Notes: generated from the sequence alone by a model not told the origin. DNA of 64,000 nucleotides from Larimichthys crocea (GCF_000972845.2 NC_040018.1:18120368-18184367); one strand, 5' to 3'; counted from the stretch's first letter, positions 41,101-56,202 are shown. A program made the numbers and translations.

Positions 41101-44100
41101 GTTCTGACAAACTCTTTTTCACATTCATACCTATTCAGACTGCTCACATCCATAAGAACTCACAAGTTATCCTTTATGGAGAAACTAAAGAAGAGGTTTC
41201 AATGGTACTAGTAAATAATAAATATTGATAATAATAAAGATTTCTGACCTTCAAACAGGCCTTTATGAAGACAGTAGTTTTTATTAACCACTCAAATGCT
41301 TTGAGTGCATGCATGGAAACTATTGATGCCTCATTAAAACAGAGTTGAAAAGTGGTTACTCGTATTGCTTCCTTTTGATTCTAAATTCTCGTTTCGTCTC
41401 ATCTCAGAGGCCACTAAAAAGTCACCCTCCAATCCTGTGGCTCTCATCAGTATTTAGACACTGACATACAGTCAGGGCTTGGCTGTAAGCTTCTGATATT
41501 TCAGATGTAAAATTAACACTACTTTGGCTATTTTAGATGGAACAAGATTAAGTGACCAACGCAGAGAGCTTTGTTGACTCAATTATGGTTGATCATGGTC
41601 ACATAAGGATTACAGATGAAAACTTTAATCAACACAATGTCATCACAGTTTTAAAACGGCTTGGGAAGGTTTTATCTATCACCCATATTTAAACATGTCC
41701 ACACAGAAAGACATAACTGGTGATACAAGGTTTGTGCAGGACAGTGAAGTAATCTCAAGTGGCATCGGAGAGCTTCGCCTGCTCAAATCCCACTGATTAG
41801 TATCAGCAGTCATTAATTATGAGCGTCAGACTGGGTGATGTTCTCAGATGAAGCAGAACATGTTTGGCTGTGCAGCTCAACCCTCTAATGATGCTGGTAA
41901 ACAGAAAGATAATTGTCCTTTGAGATGACTGGGGAAGTCATTCTGAAGGAATGTCACCAGAAGAAGAAGAGACTGCATTGCGATCACTGAACAACACAAA
42001 AAAATACACCAACAAACACAGGCATGTATGTTTGCATGTGCACACAGACCTGCATGTACAGTATATAGCAATGGAGACAGACAAACCGTCCATTTTCTGA
42101 TACACACACAGAAATCTGCATGTAGACATACCTGTGAAGTCAGTGTTGACAGGAAGGGTGTCACTGGGAAACTGGTGGTAACTGTTTCCTGGGAATCTGG
42201 TTCCTCTGACAACAGGATCTTGTGGGTCAGATAAAGAGACGTCTGTCCTCTCCACCTGGAAAAATATAAACATATGCTATATAAATATATATAAACATGT
42301 AACAACAACATTAATAATAATTAGATAACAAGTACACACAGCACCTACTAAAAACAGTACCTTATTGCATATATAAATTGTGATTAACTGAGATTAATAC
42401 TGTCTGTAATCTTAGTTTAGCATGTCAGCATTCCAACATTTGCTAACTAGCAATAAACACAAAGCATACCTGAGGCTGATGGGAATGTATTCACTCATAA
42501 ACAAAGTAAAGTATTGGAACAGTTTTGGAATTTTGACATATTCATGCAAAGTCAAATGATCTCCAAATAAATTTAAATAAAATAAATAATGCCATACTAG
42601 CATATACTGTGTGAAAATCAATACTCTTACAAACCTGATATAGTGGGTGTGGTCCATTGAGTTGCGCTGGTGGGTCCCAGTCTAACTGAATGGCGGTTTC
42701 ATTTACTGGATAAAATTGAGGTTGAGAGAGTCCTGTCGGAGCTGAGGAGAGAGGGAGAACATGAGAGACTAGATGTCACCTCAATTCAAATAATAAATAA
42801 ATAATAACCAAACCTAATGTTTTAATCAGATTTTTATAGTACATTTCTGAACTGCCTTTTTACCGACCTAATGCAGTGTTTTGCGTGTTGAATGTATTTA
42901 AAATGCAAGTATATAGAAACACTTGAGCAACGTGCCATACCTAACTCAAAAACACTCTAATCTTGTGGTTGTAATCATTAATAAAAATAGTCTGTGGTCG
43001 TGATGTCTTTAGCTCATTTCTCTCGTGCCTACTGTATGTCTAGACTGGACAAAAGTCTCACTTTCATTTAACAGGAGGGTCAATTTAATTTCCTTCTTTC
43101 ACTTTAGATGTTAAATTAAATGTCCCTTTGAAACATACTGGGAGCAACTGGAGCCGGAGCTTCAACACGAATCATAAATAAATCAACTGTAGACTGGCTG
43201 ATATGGTGAGAGGATATATATATAAGAATGGAGAGAGAATATAGCAAGTGATGGACTGGTGTAGAGATGGGAAAGATGTGCGTGCATTAAGTGTCATTGC
43301 ATCGCTGTGTTTCTGTGTGTATGTGTGTGTGTGTTTCAGTAATGGCCTAAATGGTCTGTGGTAGGAGTAAATTAGCTCTCAGTGACACACACATGCGGAC
43401 CATCTTTAGTGTGAGTTCTAATAGAGCTCTTAAAAGGGAAGTGGACAGCTTGTCTTAGGCGGCTCATCTTGCCACATCAAACCATAAATTACTGCCAATC
43501 GATAGCTTACCAGTCTATTGAAATTGAGCTATAGTGACATTTAGAACATTGACTGTGCCACACACACCTTGTTTTAAAACATCGGTGTGTGTGTGTGTGT
43601 ATATATATATGTGACTGCTTCAAAATTACAAGAGAGAAATTGTTATTGCGCCGAATCTTTAAAATAGGATGTAGGTGCATGTGACAGCCTGTAAGAGACC
43701 TTTTCTTGTGAACAACTGACCCTTGCACTATCTGTACATGAGGAAACACAAGCCTCTCACTGCATCAGAGGGCAAGCCAGGTTTCCTGGGCTTATGACTG
43801 AAATCCAGTGGCAAAATGGACCACGCTCCGCTGGTTCTAAAGGGTTGATCAAACTGGACTGACCTCAGTGAACTGGAGTGTCCCTGGATGACATCTGACT
43901 GTGAGACCGTAATGTTACTGAGGATATCATGACTGATTCACTCAACCTAGCAGAGCTACTGTCACCTATGATGGCACCCAACATCAGTTAACACCCAGGA
44001 AGTGTGTGTACTTAAAGATTAAACTGTACAGGTTTAAAACTAAAAAGAAACATAGTTTGTCTTCTCTTTCCAGATTACTCCAATTTAGATTCCATCATGT

Positions 44101-47100
44101 TGGGGCCGTTTTTCCCACTAGACTTTTGTCTCTGTGTGATTAGTGAATAGTCTAGTGAAAAGTGGGAGAGACACGTCACTTATTTCACAAAACTCCTGAG
44201 TTATTCATCACAAGTACATTATTTATTATTGCAGTTGTTTTATTACAAAATGTATAATTACACCCTAAAAGCTCAGTCGCTGTCCTGGGGATCATCACAT
44301 GTTGCAGCCAACAGTGTAAAATCACCTGCTGCTTTAGCAAGTTGCTTTTTTGGCAACTTCATGTCAAACCATTCCTTCTTTACTTCTATCATTGTACAGC
44401 TCTGCAATTAAATAACTGATATGGCATTGACAGGGGTAATTTTCTCCTTTTTTCAGTGTCCTAATAAATGTATGTAATAAAGGTATGCAGTCTGAAGTTT
44501 GTAAAACCAGCAATTTACCAGAAAGAGCAAGCATCTAGGAAAATGAACAAATACCAATTTAGGGTATTTTCTCTATGATTCTAATGTGCTGGTATCTAGT
44601 CCTCGTATGTCATGTATTCATTTATTGCATCCACTTGTTAATTTCGCTAAAATGTACTTAACACTATGACACGTTCAGTTTGACGAAAGCCACTTGCCTT
44701 ATCATGCGTGTGCTCAAACACACACATGTACACCCATGGACAGAAGGTTAACAGTCCACCAGAAAGGTTAATTTTAGCTGCCGACATGGTAATGAAGCAG
44801 CTAAATCATGGGCCAGCTCCCAGGAGCAATTGTGCATGTGTGTGTGTTTTCTGTTTTTACAGCGACTGACATGTCTTAACAGGCTCTTAGCGTACAGTTA
44901 CACCACGCACACAAGCACACCACTTATTGACATGGTGATCCCTTGCCATGCATATTTCTCTCCTCAAGAAGGGCCTCAGGCCAATTATGCGTAAATCAAT
45001 AAAGTTCCTGTTCTGTTGAGTGGTGTTACAGTGTGAGTGTGTATGTGTGTATGTCTCTTTGTGTGTATGTCTTGTAGAACAAGCCTTTATGGATGTAGGA
45101 TACATAAAACATCACCATCAGCCCCTGATTAGCCACTCACTTTACGTCGTGATCGATAACTTTGTGGAAAGACACACACGTTGAAACAATTGCAAATGCA
45201 TCCACACACATGGACGGAGAGCTCTTTCCTGGTGTCATTACGTCTGTCTCGGTGTGCGCGCTAATGTTCAGTCATGTGCTTTGGTGTAACTCCAGTGGTT
45301 TCGCAGATGCTGTCTACTCACTTACAGCAGATGGTAGCTGACTCTAATGGCCCAGCCTTATGTGTGGTAGATTTATCAGTGCATCAGTACCACGCTCAAG
45401 TACACCATACCAGCAGTACCACTTAATGTGGGGATTATTTCACTCGCTGAGCTTCATTCAGGATCAGTATCACAATGTTTATTTATATCTGTAAAAAACA
45501 TTTTAAGACCAAACTGAAAGAACTTTGTTTTTTGGATTTTTGGACAAACCATAATAAAGTTTTTAGTTTCTCTTTTCTTTTCTTTCAATTTACTAAAAAT
45601 TGGGGACCAAAGAGGCTACAATATGTTGGGAGAAGAAAACCTAGGAGATTACATACATACTTATTATAATATATTCCGAGTTGTGAATTTTAGATCATCA
45701 TAGAACAAATAATGTCTTAGCTTTTTAACTTTTTGTCATTTTATGATTACAGCACATTTGTTACCAATTGTTGATTTGTTACAGAGAAAAACGTTATACA
45801 GCACAAAGGGGTATGTACTTCCCAATAGCTTAGATTATTAAAAATGATTATTAAATATTTTGTGTGAACTTTCAAGATGATAGTTTTAAACTAAATGAGA
45901 AAAAGTGAAGCTGTGAGTTGTGGAGCTACAACAGAAGCTCAACACCCACAGCACATGCTATGCAAATTGATTTTAAAAATCTGGCAAACGACATATGCCA
46001 TTATCATTTCTTATAGTTGAAACAAGGGACATCTTTGGTGTTGGATGAAACAAAATGGTGGCAACAGATGTGGCTGTTAAAAATACATTCAAAAAGTCAA
46101 CTGGGTACAATAAGCCATATTGTATTGTACTGTATTACAGTCAAGAGAAGTCTTTGGAATCACTTGAAATAAACGTCGTCACTGTGTCAACAGATGTAGC
46201 CATTAAAAATACATTTAAAAAGTCCACCTATTACAGTAGGAAGCATCATTCATCACAATAAACACAAAGCAGGACTTTTTGAGAATTGTATGGAATGAAA
46301 ATATTCGCTATGTCAACAGATGTAGCTGTTTAGAGTACGTTCAAAAGCTTAAATCCCTGAGCAAGTATTTATAGATAAAAGTTTTTTTTTTCCCCCAGCC
46401 ATTTAAAGCACCCATTGTCTACTCACCTAAAGGGATAAACAAAACAAAATCAAAACATAAAATGAGCAGCAAGAATAGAAACTGTGAGTGAACAGATGGA
46501 AACGTGTGTTGGGGGGGGTCAAGTGTGCAATAAGTATATTGCAGAGTGATTCATGTTCCTCTGCTGCCATGTGCTATTTTGTGTTTGAGTGAAAGCAGCA
46601 GCTACAGATAGAAGTGGACTGAGTAAAAAAGTGGGAAAGAAACAGACGGTCAGAGAGAAACAGCATGAATAAAAATTCTGTGTCTGTGTGTCTATGTCAT
46701 TTTGCACTGATCAATTAGTGTTCATCTCAGTCCCATAGATTTTTGCCTGAGTTTGAGTTATTAAACACAGCTAATTCATTCCACTTCCATAATGGTTATA
46801 AATCTAAGTGAGTGTGAGAGAGAGACAGAGAGAGAGAGATACATCATGTATGTGTGTTTCTGTAACTCTGTGTATGTTTGATTCATGGCCAGCAGGAAGT
46901 GTGTGCTCTGCCACATTTTTCTCCTTGTAATTAACACTAAATTGTTTTTACTGCGGCACGCCATGAATATCCCCTCTGGTTAACACGACTAATGCTGTCG
47001 CCACTCAAGTACCCAATGACTGACTGTGTGCTTTTGGATGCGTGTCAGCATATGTCAGAGGCCTGTGTTGCAGTAGTTATGAAGACGATACACACACATA

Positions 47101-50100
47101 CTGCACACAGTATGTAACTGATCAGCATTTACCCATTTTCAAAATTACTTCCTATAGAACTGCTTACTGCTGTGATGCGATACATAACATGCAAACTGTA
47201 CGTGCGTTTGTTTATCTTTGTCTGCATTCTTGTGTGTTTTCGGAACTTTTCCTATTTCTGATTTACCTGCTGGTAGGGTCCGTCCTGTGCTTGGCAGACT
47301 GGTAATGCAGCCTGTGTTTGTGCAGAGTGTAACAGTGAAGTTGTACACATGATAAGGCTTCAATCCTTTCACTACATAAATAGGCTGTGACGATGGTCCC
47401 ACACGATGTAAAACCTGAAAAAGAGACACAAAGAGGGAATTACAACTATTTAATGTTTTACGCAATTAGTGAAAATAAAGCTATGGAAGAAAAGAGGACA
47501 TGCATGGAAGAAGGAAAGAAACTTTGTACACACATGGTGTGTTTCTGACACCTTCAAATCTGACGTGACGGATTAAACTTAAAATTGTTGACGTGTCCAG
47601 GAAAAAGACCCCTTTTTCTTTGTTGAGACCACTGGGACTCCACAGGTGAATTTCTTTCATTGTGTGATTTAAACTGGACCTTGACTGTGAAAACGTATTA
47701 TGTTTGCAGTCGCACCTCTCCTCAGGTCACTTCCAATGACCCCCAGGTCACCCTTTAACCACTCTCTTCTTTGTCCTTCCCTATACCCGGACCTGATGGG
47801 TCTCTGAACCTCGGTACAGTCTACAAAGCAGACCAGCAAAGAAAGGACACGAAAGGATTAGGGCCAAAACACGAGAGCCTGCTTGTCCTTAGGATCTCTG
47901 GTTAGCACAACACTAATCGAGAGTAAACAAGCTTAATTAGCATCTGCAGCACACACCAAGTCTGCCAGCTGACTTTACAAGGAGCAACGAAGCAAGTTAA
48001 CGCCAAGCTGTTAACTCTGGGCAGAGAACAATAGGAGCGACTTGCACAAATGGACACCACACAGGAGAGATCGTTCATGAAGCTACAGCTAACAGTGTAG
48101 ATGACTAGGTCCAGAACTTTATAACTTTTAATGTATATGTACTGATGTTTTAGGTTAGGATGAGTTTTTTTTTGTTGTGATTGTCGTTCATGGTTAACGT
48201 TAGTTCCCTGCTACACAGCTCAGATCATAAACATACAACTTGATTTGGCCATAAACAAAACCACACACACAGAAAGAAATCTAAAGAAAGCTTTGAAGTT
48301 TATCTGTCTCAGGTGTAACACGTGTTTTCATGCATACGGTGCACAGACACATTCCTTCTGGTGCGGCCCCTCACACACGTGTGCACACACTCTTTTGTTC
48401 TTTACCTTAGTGCATTTTTTTCAAATTCTTATTGTGTGTTTTACTTTTTTGTTTTATTTAATATTGCACATATCCTTCAACTTACTGGCTACTGACATGG
48501 TAATTTGGGGTGATAGTTATTGATTTCATTATCAATAACAGTTACAAATTAATAGTATAGTGTATATTTTAAAACTGAAAAGTAATCAGTTAATTGGCTA
48601 TCATTTCCCTTCTTTCCGGGAACAGTAATATTAACTGAAGTTATTATTTATTATTATATTTGATAGCCAAAATGAACTGATTGCATCTATACAGCTTGGT
48701 GTCCCTTAAACCATCTTAACCCCAACAACTTAAAAATGCTGAACAAGCTTTTTGTATGTTTCACATGAAAGCGTGATGCACAGAGTGGAGCAAAGGACCT
48801 GCTACAAACAAATTTGTGTGTATATTGGCACAATTTTCACTCAACTGGAGGCTGTAGGTAAGCTTTAAAGTTCTGCAGCTGTCCTCCTCATTATGTACAA
48901 ACACATGTCCGAGTGTGTATCTTGTCTTACCTGACTAATATATGGAGGAGCATAGGGATAGTTTGTCTGTTCAGTAAGCAAGTTGACCCGATATTCTGTG
49001 ACTCGTCCTCTGGCGATGATCCCTTCACCTTCAGTGGTGTTCCACTCAACTTTGAGACTGGTGGACGACAGGGCAGACACTTCTGGAGGCGCTATCAACT
49101 CTGGGACTGGAAACAGGCCACACGTGTATGCACATTAAAATGAATAACAGTACAAAGAATGGACAGAGCATGAGTGACGTCACCCATGTTTCTAGTTTTT
49201 ACAGGTTAGAATTGAACTTAAGAACTTTCACTGTCCGACGGTCAAAAATCAGTGGCAAGTCTAAAAAGAAAAAAAGATCCATTTTCTCTCATTATGTCTT
49301 ACATGTCACAGATTAGCAATATGTCTTTTGGTTTTGGACTACTAAACCCTCTAATTTTCCTTTGACTGCCAAATAATGCATTAAAAATTAACCTTTACAC
49401 TAAGTCAATAAAAAATAAAACACGAATGTAGTCATTAAACTATACAATACTTTGTGGATATTATGTGGATTTAATGGATTTAGGTACTCCATAATTCTAT
49501 AGTATTCCACGGTTACGACAGATTAGAGAGATGGATTCCTTTATTCTACTGTTGATGGCATCTAGCTGTGAAATATGCTGTGAAATGTGATTTCTTTGCA
49601 GACACAACCACAGTCATATTCTTTCTTTCTAAAACAGCACATGTACGCGCACAAACACTGACACACACTCCACATTTAAAATGGTGTTATCATATGCTTG
49701 TTATCCAGACACATAGCTTAGAGTGATGTTGGAGGCAATCACTTAGTCCTAATGAGCCATATCATCTATTTGAAATTCAAATACCTTAATGAGTTTCCCC
49801 TCCCCCGTGCACAGTTTTTATTTCCTCCCTCCTTCCCTACTTCCTTTCTCTTCATTCCTTTGACAAACGTTGTGTTTTTTATTCAGTAATTTTTTTTTAT
49901 TATTACATTCATCAAAGTTCTCTGGTAGACAGATTTTGACCAAAAAACATCACTTGCTTATGTTTTAGTGCTTACTCTGATTTTCGATTTTCATTTACAT
50001 CATTTAATTTTTTTGACCACAACTTATGTTAGGTGCTTCTGCTTGAGGAAAGGTCAGCAAGGTTAACTGCAACATCATAGCATTCACAAGCCATTTTGCC

Positions 50101-52184
50101 AAAACGTTTTGACACTGAGCAAGACAGAAATCAAATCTAATCATTTTCTTATCTTCCTGATTCATCTGCCTACCTTCTCACAAGATGCAATTATTTTAAA
50201 TTTCAAGAGAGACATTGGAAGTTTTTGAATGGGAAGATGGGTGTAGTATGGGATTTTTTAAAGTTAGCATATAATGGAGATGGGAAATTGTCCAGCTTCC
50301 ACATTGACCTCACCAGAGAGCCATGATTATTCCCAATTTGCAACGAGTTTATTTGACTTTGTTCGATTGCTAATCATTGTTATTACTTTAAGTTATTCCA
50401 TTGAACTTGGATACATCCCATGACCGAATAACAAAAAATGTAATGTAAGTTTAACCCTGATTACAATCTGTACAAACCTCCCTCCATGGTGCGTGCTGTG
50501 GTCCACTCTGATGTGACATTTCCTGCCATATTGACGCTCACAACTCTCATCTGATAGGTGGAAAACGCCTGTAGATCTGATATACTGGCACTGTTCTTAG
50601 GGGGTGCGACTGTGCTCCTATTGGCTGACTGTGCTTCTGGGGAAACACTTGGATCAAACCAACCAGAGCTGAAGAACACTCTCTTCTCAGCATTTGGACT
50701 TGAGAAGTTCTTTGAGTCCATTGGTCCACGTAGAAAGACTTCATACCTTGTGATAACGCCTGTACAAAAAGCAAAATAATTTGTCAGTCGTTTACAATAA
50801 TGAACTCCTCAGTAAAGATTTATTGCGGACATAAAATAACTGAATCAACAACTGTGACAGCAATTGTTATGGAAAAACTGCAACGGTTTTCTTTTTCACG
50901 CTAGCTCAACTCTTTTTATTGAATTAGTGTCCCAGTGCCAATTCAGCCTGTTTATGATAAAAGAATCACAGCATCAAGTGTGTATTAGAAATTGTAGCCC
51001 TGCTTAATACTCTTCCCTACTGGCAACAGGATGCTAAAATTTGTATATATTTTTTCAGTACAGTAATGTTGTTTTGAGGAAAATCTAACATCATCCAATA
51101 ATCAGAAAGCCCTTGCCAGTGTTTGGCCCTGTAGTAGAAAACAGGCTGATAATGACTAAGTCCAGGCTAGTCCTGTTTAGCTCTCTGGTGAAAACCAGGC
51201 TATTGTCCTAATCTCTCATGCTGAATTCTGCTTGTTAATAGGAAAATGACAGAGCTGGGTTAGCATGAGGACAGGGCAGGCAGCATCAAAATACAATAAG
51301 AGACTTACAGACACTGTGGAAAAGATGAGTGTTGTTGTAAGTATAAAATACAAATAAAATCTAATTATATAGAAAGCCTTAATGTGGAACCTTTGTTCGT
51401 GTACCGTATCCTTACCCTGTTTTCTTTTTTTGCTTTCCTTTACATACATGTAAGTCTTTATTCCTTGCACTCAGCATGTTTTTTTTTCTTTAAGGCCTGT
51501 CTCCTCCCTTTTTTCGCCTCTCTAATATTATTATAGTGTACACAGAGTAGTTTCTACAACATCAGTTTATTTGAATCCTAATGTAATGACTGTAAATTAG
51601 CTTTAGGTCAAAACACTCTGTTAACCTCCCTGGTCACTTTACTGAAATATTGACAATCCTCTGTTGGAAAATGGACAATAAATAATGGACCTTGACCTTG
51701 TGCTTCCATTGATATGTCTGTCTCTAAAAGTCCATACAACATCAGTAACCATTGATATTTAATTACATTTTTCTTGTAGACAATCATGTCTGAAAATAGT
51801 CAAGAAAAACAACAACTGTTGTTGACAGATGCATTGTTTCTAGTTGACACTGCCTGGGCTGAGTCAGGGGACAAACCCACATCATAAAAGGTGGAGGTGT
51901 ACAGGTCAGGACTAAGATTAAAGATAAATCCAGTTGAGAGCACTGTCAACCATTCTTTAAATAATAAACTGATGACAGAAATGAATGAAGGAGACACAGA
52001 GGAACCCATGTAACAAGGCTCAGTATGACACTGGGAGGGAAACAGATTAACAGAGAGAGGAAAAAAAGCAAGAGACACAAACAGAGAGAAACCCAGGTTA
52101 CAGGGCTCTGTATGACACTGAGCCTTAGAGCCATTACAAAGCTCTCTGGATTTACCAAAGGCAGTTCCAGTTCAGTGCTTATTT

Positions 52185-52215
<31 letters not shown>

Positions 52216-55200
52216 CTGATTCTCATACTTCAAGCCTAAAAGCCATACTACGAGGCAAGTGTCTTATGTTAGTGTGGTGTGTGTTATGTGTGTGTGTGTT
52301 ATGTCATTTAATTGTATAATTCTTATAATAAATCAACATTTGTGCATTCTTAATTGGGTGTGTATGGTTTGTGTATGTGCATGTTTTTCTGTATTAATGC
52401 ATGTATGTTTAGGTTCATACCATTTGGCTGACTGGGGGGCCCCCAGGAAGCATGCAGTGTATAAGATCCTGTAGCAGTGATTCTGGGTGGGGGTTGGTTT
52501 TGTGGTGGGGCAGAGGCTGTCAGAAGAGACAGTGGTGGGGTAGAAGTACATCCCCCAGAAGAGCACGCCTGTAGACAGGGTTAGGATTCAGTCATTTTCA
52601 GCGTCTAAGCTGTACATGCAATGAACATTGATCGCATAACTGTGACTCAAGTATACTTATTTTGATAATACAGTTGCTTCACATAGGGTATGAGAGTCAT
52701 TGCTCTAAATTTTGAAAAGTGATGCAGGCACTAAAAACACTGAATGTCTGCCCCACCTACCTGCAGTACTGCAGTGTACTGGGTGAAGGGCTTTAGACCG
52801 CTTGCCACAGCCTCTGTAGATAAGCCTGTGTAGTGAATGACAGGCTCTGCTCCAACAGATGACTCCGTGGAGGATAGCACAAACCTGTGGGAGACAAGAA
52901 TTGTGATAATCAATTCCTCTTTTCTTAATTTGCCTTCTGTCACTATCACTCCACAACACCACATGAGTTTCAGTTAAAAACTAGCACTTGGATGTCACAG
53001 GGGCCTAGGGGGTAAGACACGTGCCATGTAAAATATACTACAAGGTTTGGCAGCAATTCAAAGGTCTAGAAACAGGTCTAGACAGGCAGCAACATTGTTG
53101 CAGGTCATTCCCAACATTTCCTGTCTGCATTTCAACTATACACTACCATTTAAAAGCAAAATGCTCCCAAAATAATATTAAAATAAATAAGAACTACAGC
53201 TGGTCTGTCACATCCACCCTGTTCAAGCTTTTCATGTTTTCTGTGAAGGTTCTCAGTCGTCCAGGTCATGTTTCTTAGAGAAAAGTCAAATTTGGGGCAA
53301 CTGGACTTGGTTGTAGATCAGTGAAGACGTTTCACCTCTCATCCATAGGTCTTCTTTATTCTGACTGACTGGCAGGGAAACCCAGGTATTTAGCCTTGGT
53401 GGGATCGTTAACCAGGCCATTGTTTCCACTTGACTCGTAAGTGCACCATACTGTTGTGACAACTGTCATCTGAGTCGTCACGGTCACCTGAGCTCTTAAC
53501 ATCTATCCTCCATCTCCTCCCAACCACATTTCCGCATTTTTCTTCTCCATCAGATTTTCTATATTCCAGAGATTTAATATTTCTAGTATTGTACCCTGAG
53601 GGAAACTGGCTTTGTGACAAATAAAAATGTTTTTCCTTTCCTCCTTCCACTCATTCCCTTCTACAACTCCCCACCAACTGTGCATACTGCACATCCTCTG
53701 ATTCCTCATAGGCTTCCAGCAAAGAATACATTTTCCCTGCTGAACCTATCAATCCTTCACTTGAAAACTCTCTACAACTGATATTCTCTGTCTTTCTCTT
53801 CTGCTTTAATTATTATATCATTGACTCAACCTAACTGGCACTGTGCAAGTCCCCTTCACCTCAGTTTCACTTCTCCAGATTCTTTGCTTGAATGAATTTT
53901 TAAAAATCTCAATGTTTCGTAACAAAATATATCTCCAAGAGAGGTTTCAAAAGGTCACTCTTTGTAGTTGGAATGTTCTACTACTTGAAGCTGTACTAAT
54001 ATGCCATACAATTAATGATTTAGGTTGATCATTACAATGTTTTGTCAGTCAGAACCCCAACATAGAGCAAATAATAGGGCAAATGTATTTGTTTTCTCAC
54101 TTTGAAGACCCACATGTTGAAGCGAAATGTTGACTCTGCTAACTGGAGTCCCGGGTGCTCTGTCCTCTAAACCTTAACCTCCCCCTTCCCCTCCTTACTT
54201 ACCTTTCCACTGGGCCTGTGTCGTTTCGTGGTGTGCTCCAGTTAAAGCTAGCGGTGGTAGGACCGGGTCGTCCCATAAGGTTTAAATGGAGATGTTCTGC
54301 TTCAGGTGGTGCACCTAAAGTTTGGTATGAGGCTAACGCACTTGTTGTCGCACCAGCCACATTAGCTGTTATGAGCCAGTAAGAGTAGTTGGTGTAGGGA
54401 AACAAACCGGTGTCTTCAAATAATCCAGGGCCTTAAGAAACAGTCAAGGGAAAAAGGTGTTTGTTTCATGTGAATCTGAAATAGTAAGTAGATTTAAGTT
54501 AAAGAATTAAAGATACTTACTGAAAGGATAGTGACTTTGGATGCTATAAACTGACTGTCCATCCCTAATGAGTGTGTAGTTGAGTTGGTTTGAGTTTGGG
54601 GAGTCAGGTGGATGCCAAGAGAGATGAATGGAAGAATAACTGAGAGCAAAACCTGCTGGTGCAGGTTGCTGGGAAGGTGCTGCACAGATAAGACAAAAAT
54701 ATGGATGATGGATAGTAATAGTTACTGACATAAACAGAATGAGACTATGACTAAACAATTTACAATTAGAGCATGTTAAATGTAAAAACTAGTTTTAGGT
54801 TGCTTGCTGACTATTATTGATGCTAATAATACAATTATACACATTATTAATATACTGAATGTTTTATGATACTTGGAATAGTTCATCAATATGCTTATAC
54901 ACTTTCTTGTAGGGGGAAGACTCTTATGTCTGTATGATGAATATATAGCTGCAGTAGCAAGTTAGCTTAGCACAAAGACTGCTAGGTTTTAAGTCAGTGT
55001 GTGTGGATTTGTATTTGTATGTGTTAAAATGTAAAAACAGACCTTTGCTGCAGCCAAAGTGGTTCTCAGGGTCGAAATGAATTGCTCCAGGCTGACATAC
55101 ATCACACTTGTCTCCAGTTACCAGTAGCTTACACACACACACCCCTGAGTCTGGATGACATGAACCATTGACACTGCCCATTGGGTCACATGCACAAGGT

Positions 55201-56164
55201 TGGCATCTGGTCAAGAGGAAAAGAAATCCACAATTTTCATCCATGGATACATCTAGCTGGCTGAAAACGTCAAAGCACTCATAATTTATTAGAACCTTGC
55301 CATAAATAGAGTTGTAATAAAACACTGTACCTTACAGACACAATACAACTCACATGCATACACACATTCTATAGCTATAGAATACAGAAAGGCATTACAT
55401 TGCAAGTTATTTGAAGAATTCATGTTTTTTCAAATGTTTGTAGGGTTTTATAAAACAATCACCACGGAGATGTTGTCACTGACACAATATATTCTGCTTT
55501 AGTGGCTGGATAATTGCATAGTTGTCAAATAATTGCCTTAATTGAGGGTCATACCGTAAGTGTTATTCTTGTGTGCGGATGGTAGGCCAAAATAATATCA
55601 ATAGAAAAAAATAATAAGTGTGCAAATGTTCAAAGATAACTTGTGACTGAGTATGTGTGTGTGTCTAAAAGGTGTTGGGTCTTCACCCTAACACTGAGAC
55701 CCTCACTACCATCTATCCCACACACCATCACCCTGTAGCTGTGAAACTAACTTCACAGAAACTGCATTCCCCATCAGAATTATCAGAATGTGTTTGTGTG
55801 TGTCTGGGTCATCAACGTGGCGTTACTCTCACTGGGGCTGGGCAGCGGGTGATCATCCGGCCAGCCAGCCACCTCACACCTTTACACACAATCACATGCA
55901 CACACTTGTTGGGAGATGTTTGACTCACACTCACACACACTGAAATAGAGAGTAACACTGTCTAATCCCTATAACCCTGTAACTGCCACACGCACACGCA
56001 CACAAACTATCCATGGGTTTTTTCTTTCTTACACTTACTGTCCTCACATGACCCCTCTCTCTGTCACTCTCTCTCACACACACACAGACCACTACACCTT
56101 CTTTATTGCCGTGTGAAAAGCCACAGCCTCTTAACGACCTGCAAATTTGTCCTGTCAACTGGTG

Positions 56165-56202
<38 letters not shown>

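Larger units (their letters stand above)
34600..42131 (-). other. intron w14-w15, 7,532 bp, largest in window
   Basis: Only two microsatellites and no recognised mobile element in 7.5 kb. Several stretches are rich in TAATTA/ATTA motifs (36640-36760, 39110-39400). It is the best place in this window to look for conserved non-coding DNA. Confidence 0.65.
50760..52420 (-). other. intron w9-w10, 1,661 bp
   Basis: Contains an imperfect duplication at about 51990-52121 and a GT tract at 52189-52212. Nothing else recognised. Confidence 0.7.

Noticed and set aside
46055..46261. 68-codon open frame
   Set aside because: Spans two copies of the 126-bp tandem repeat.
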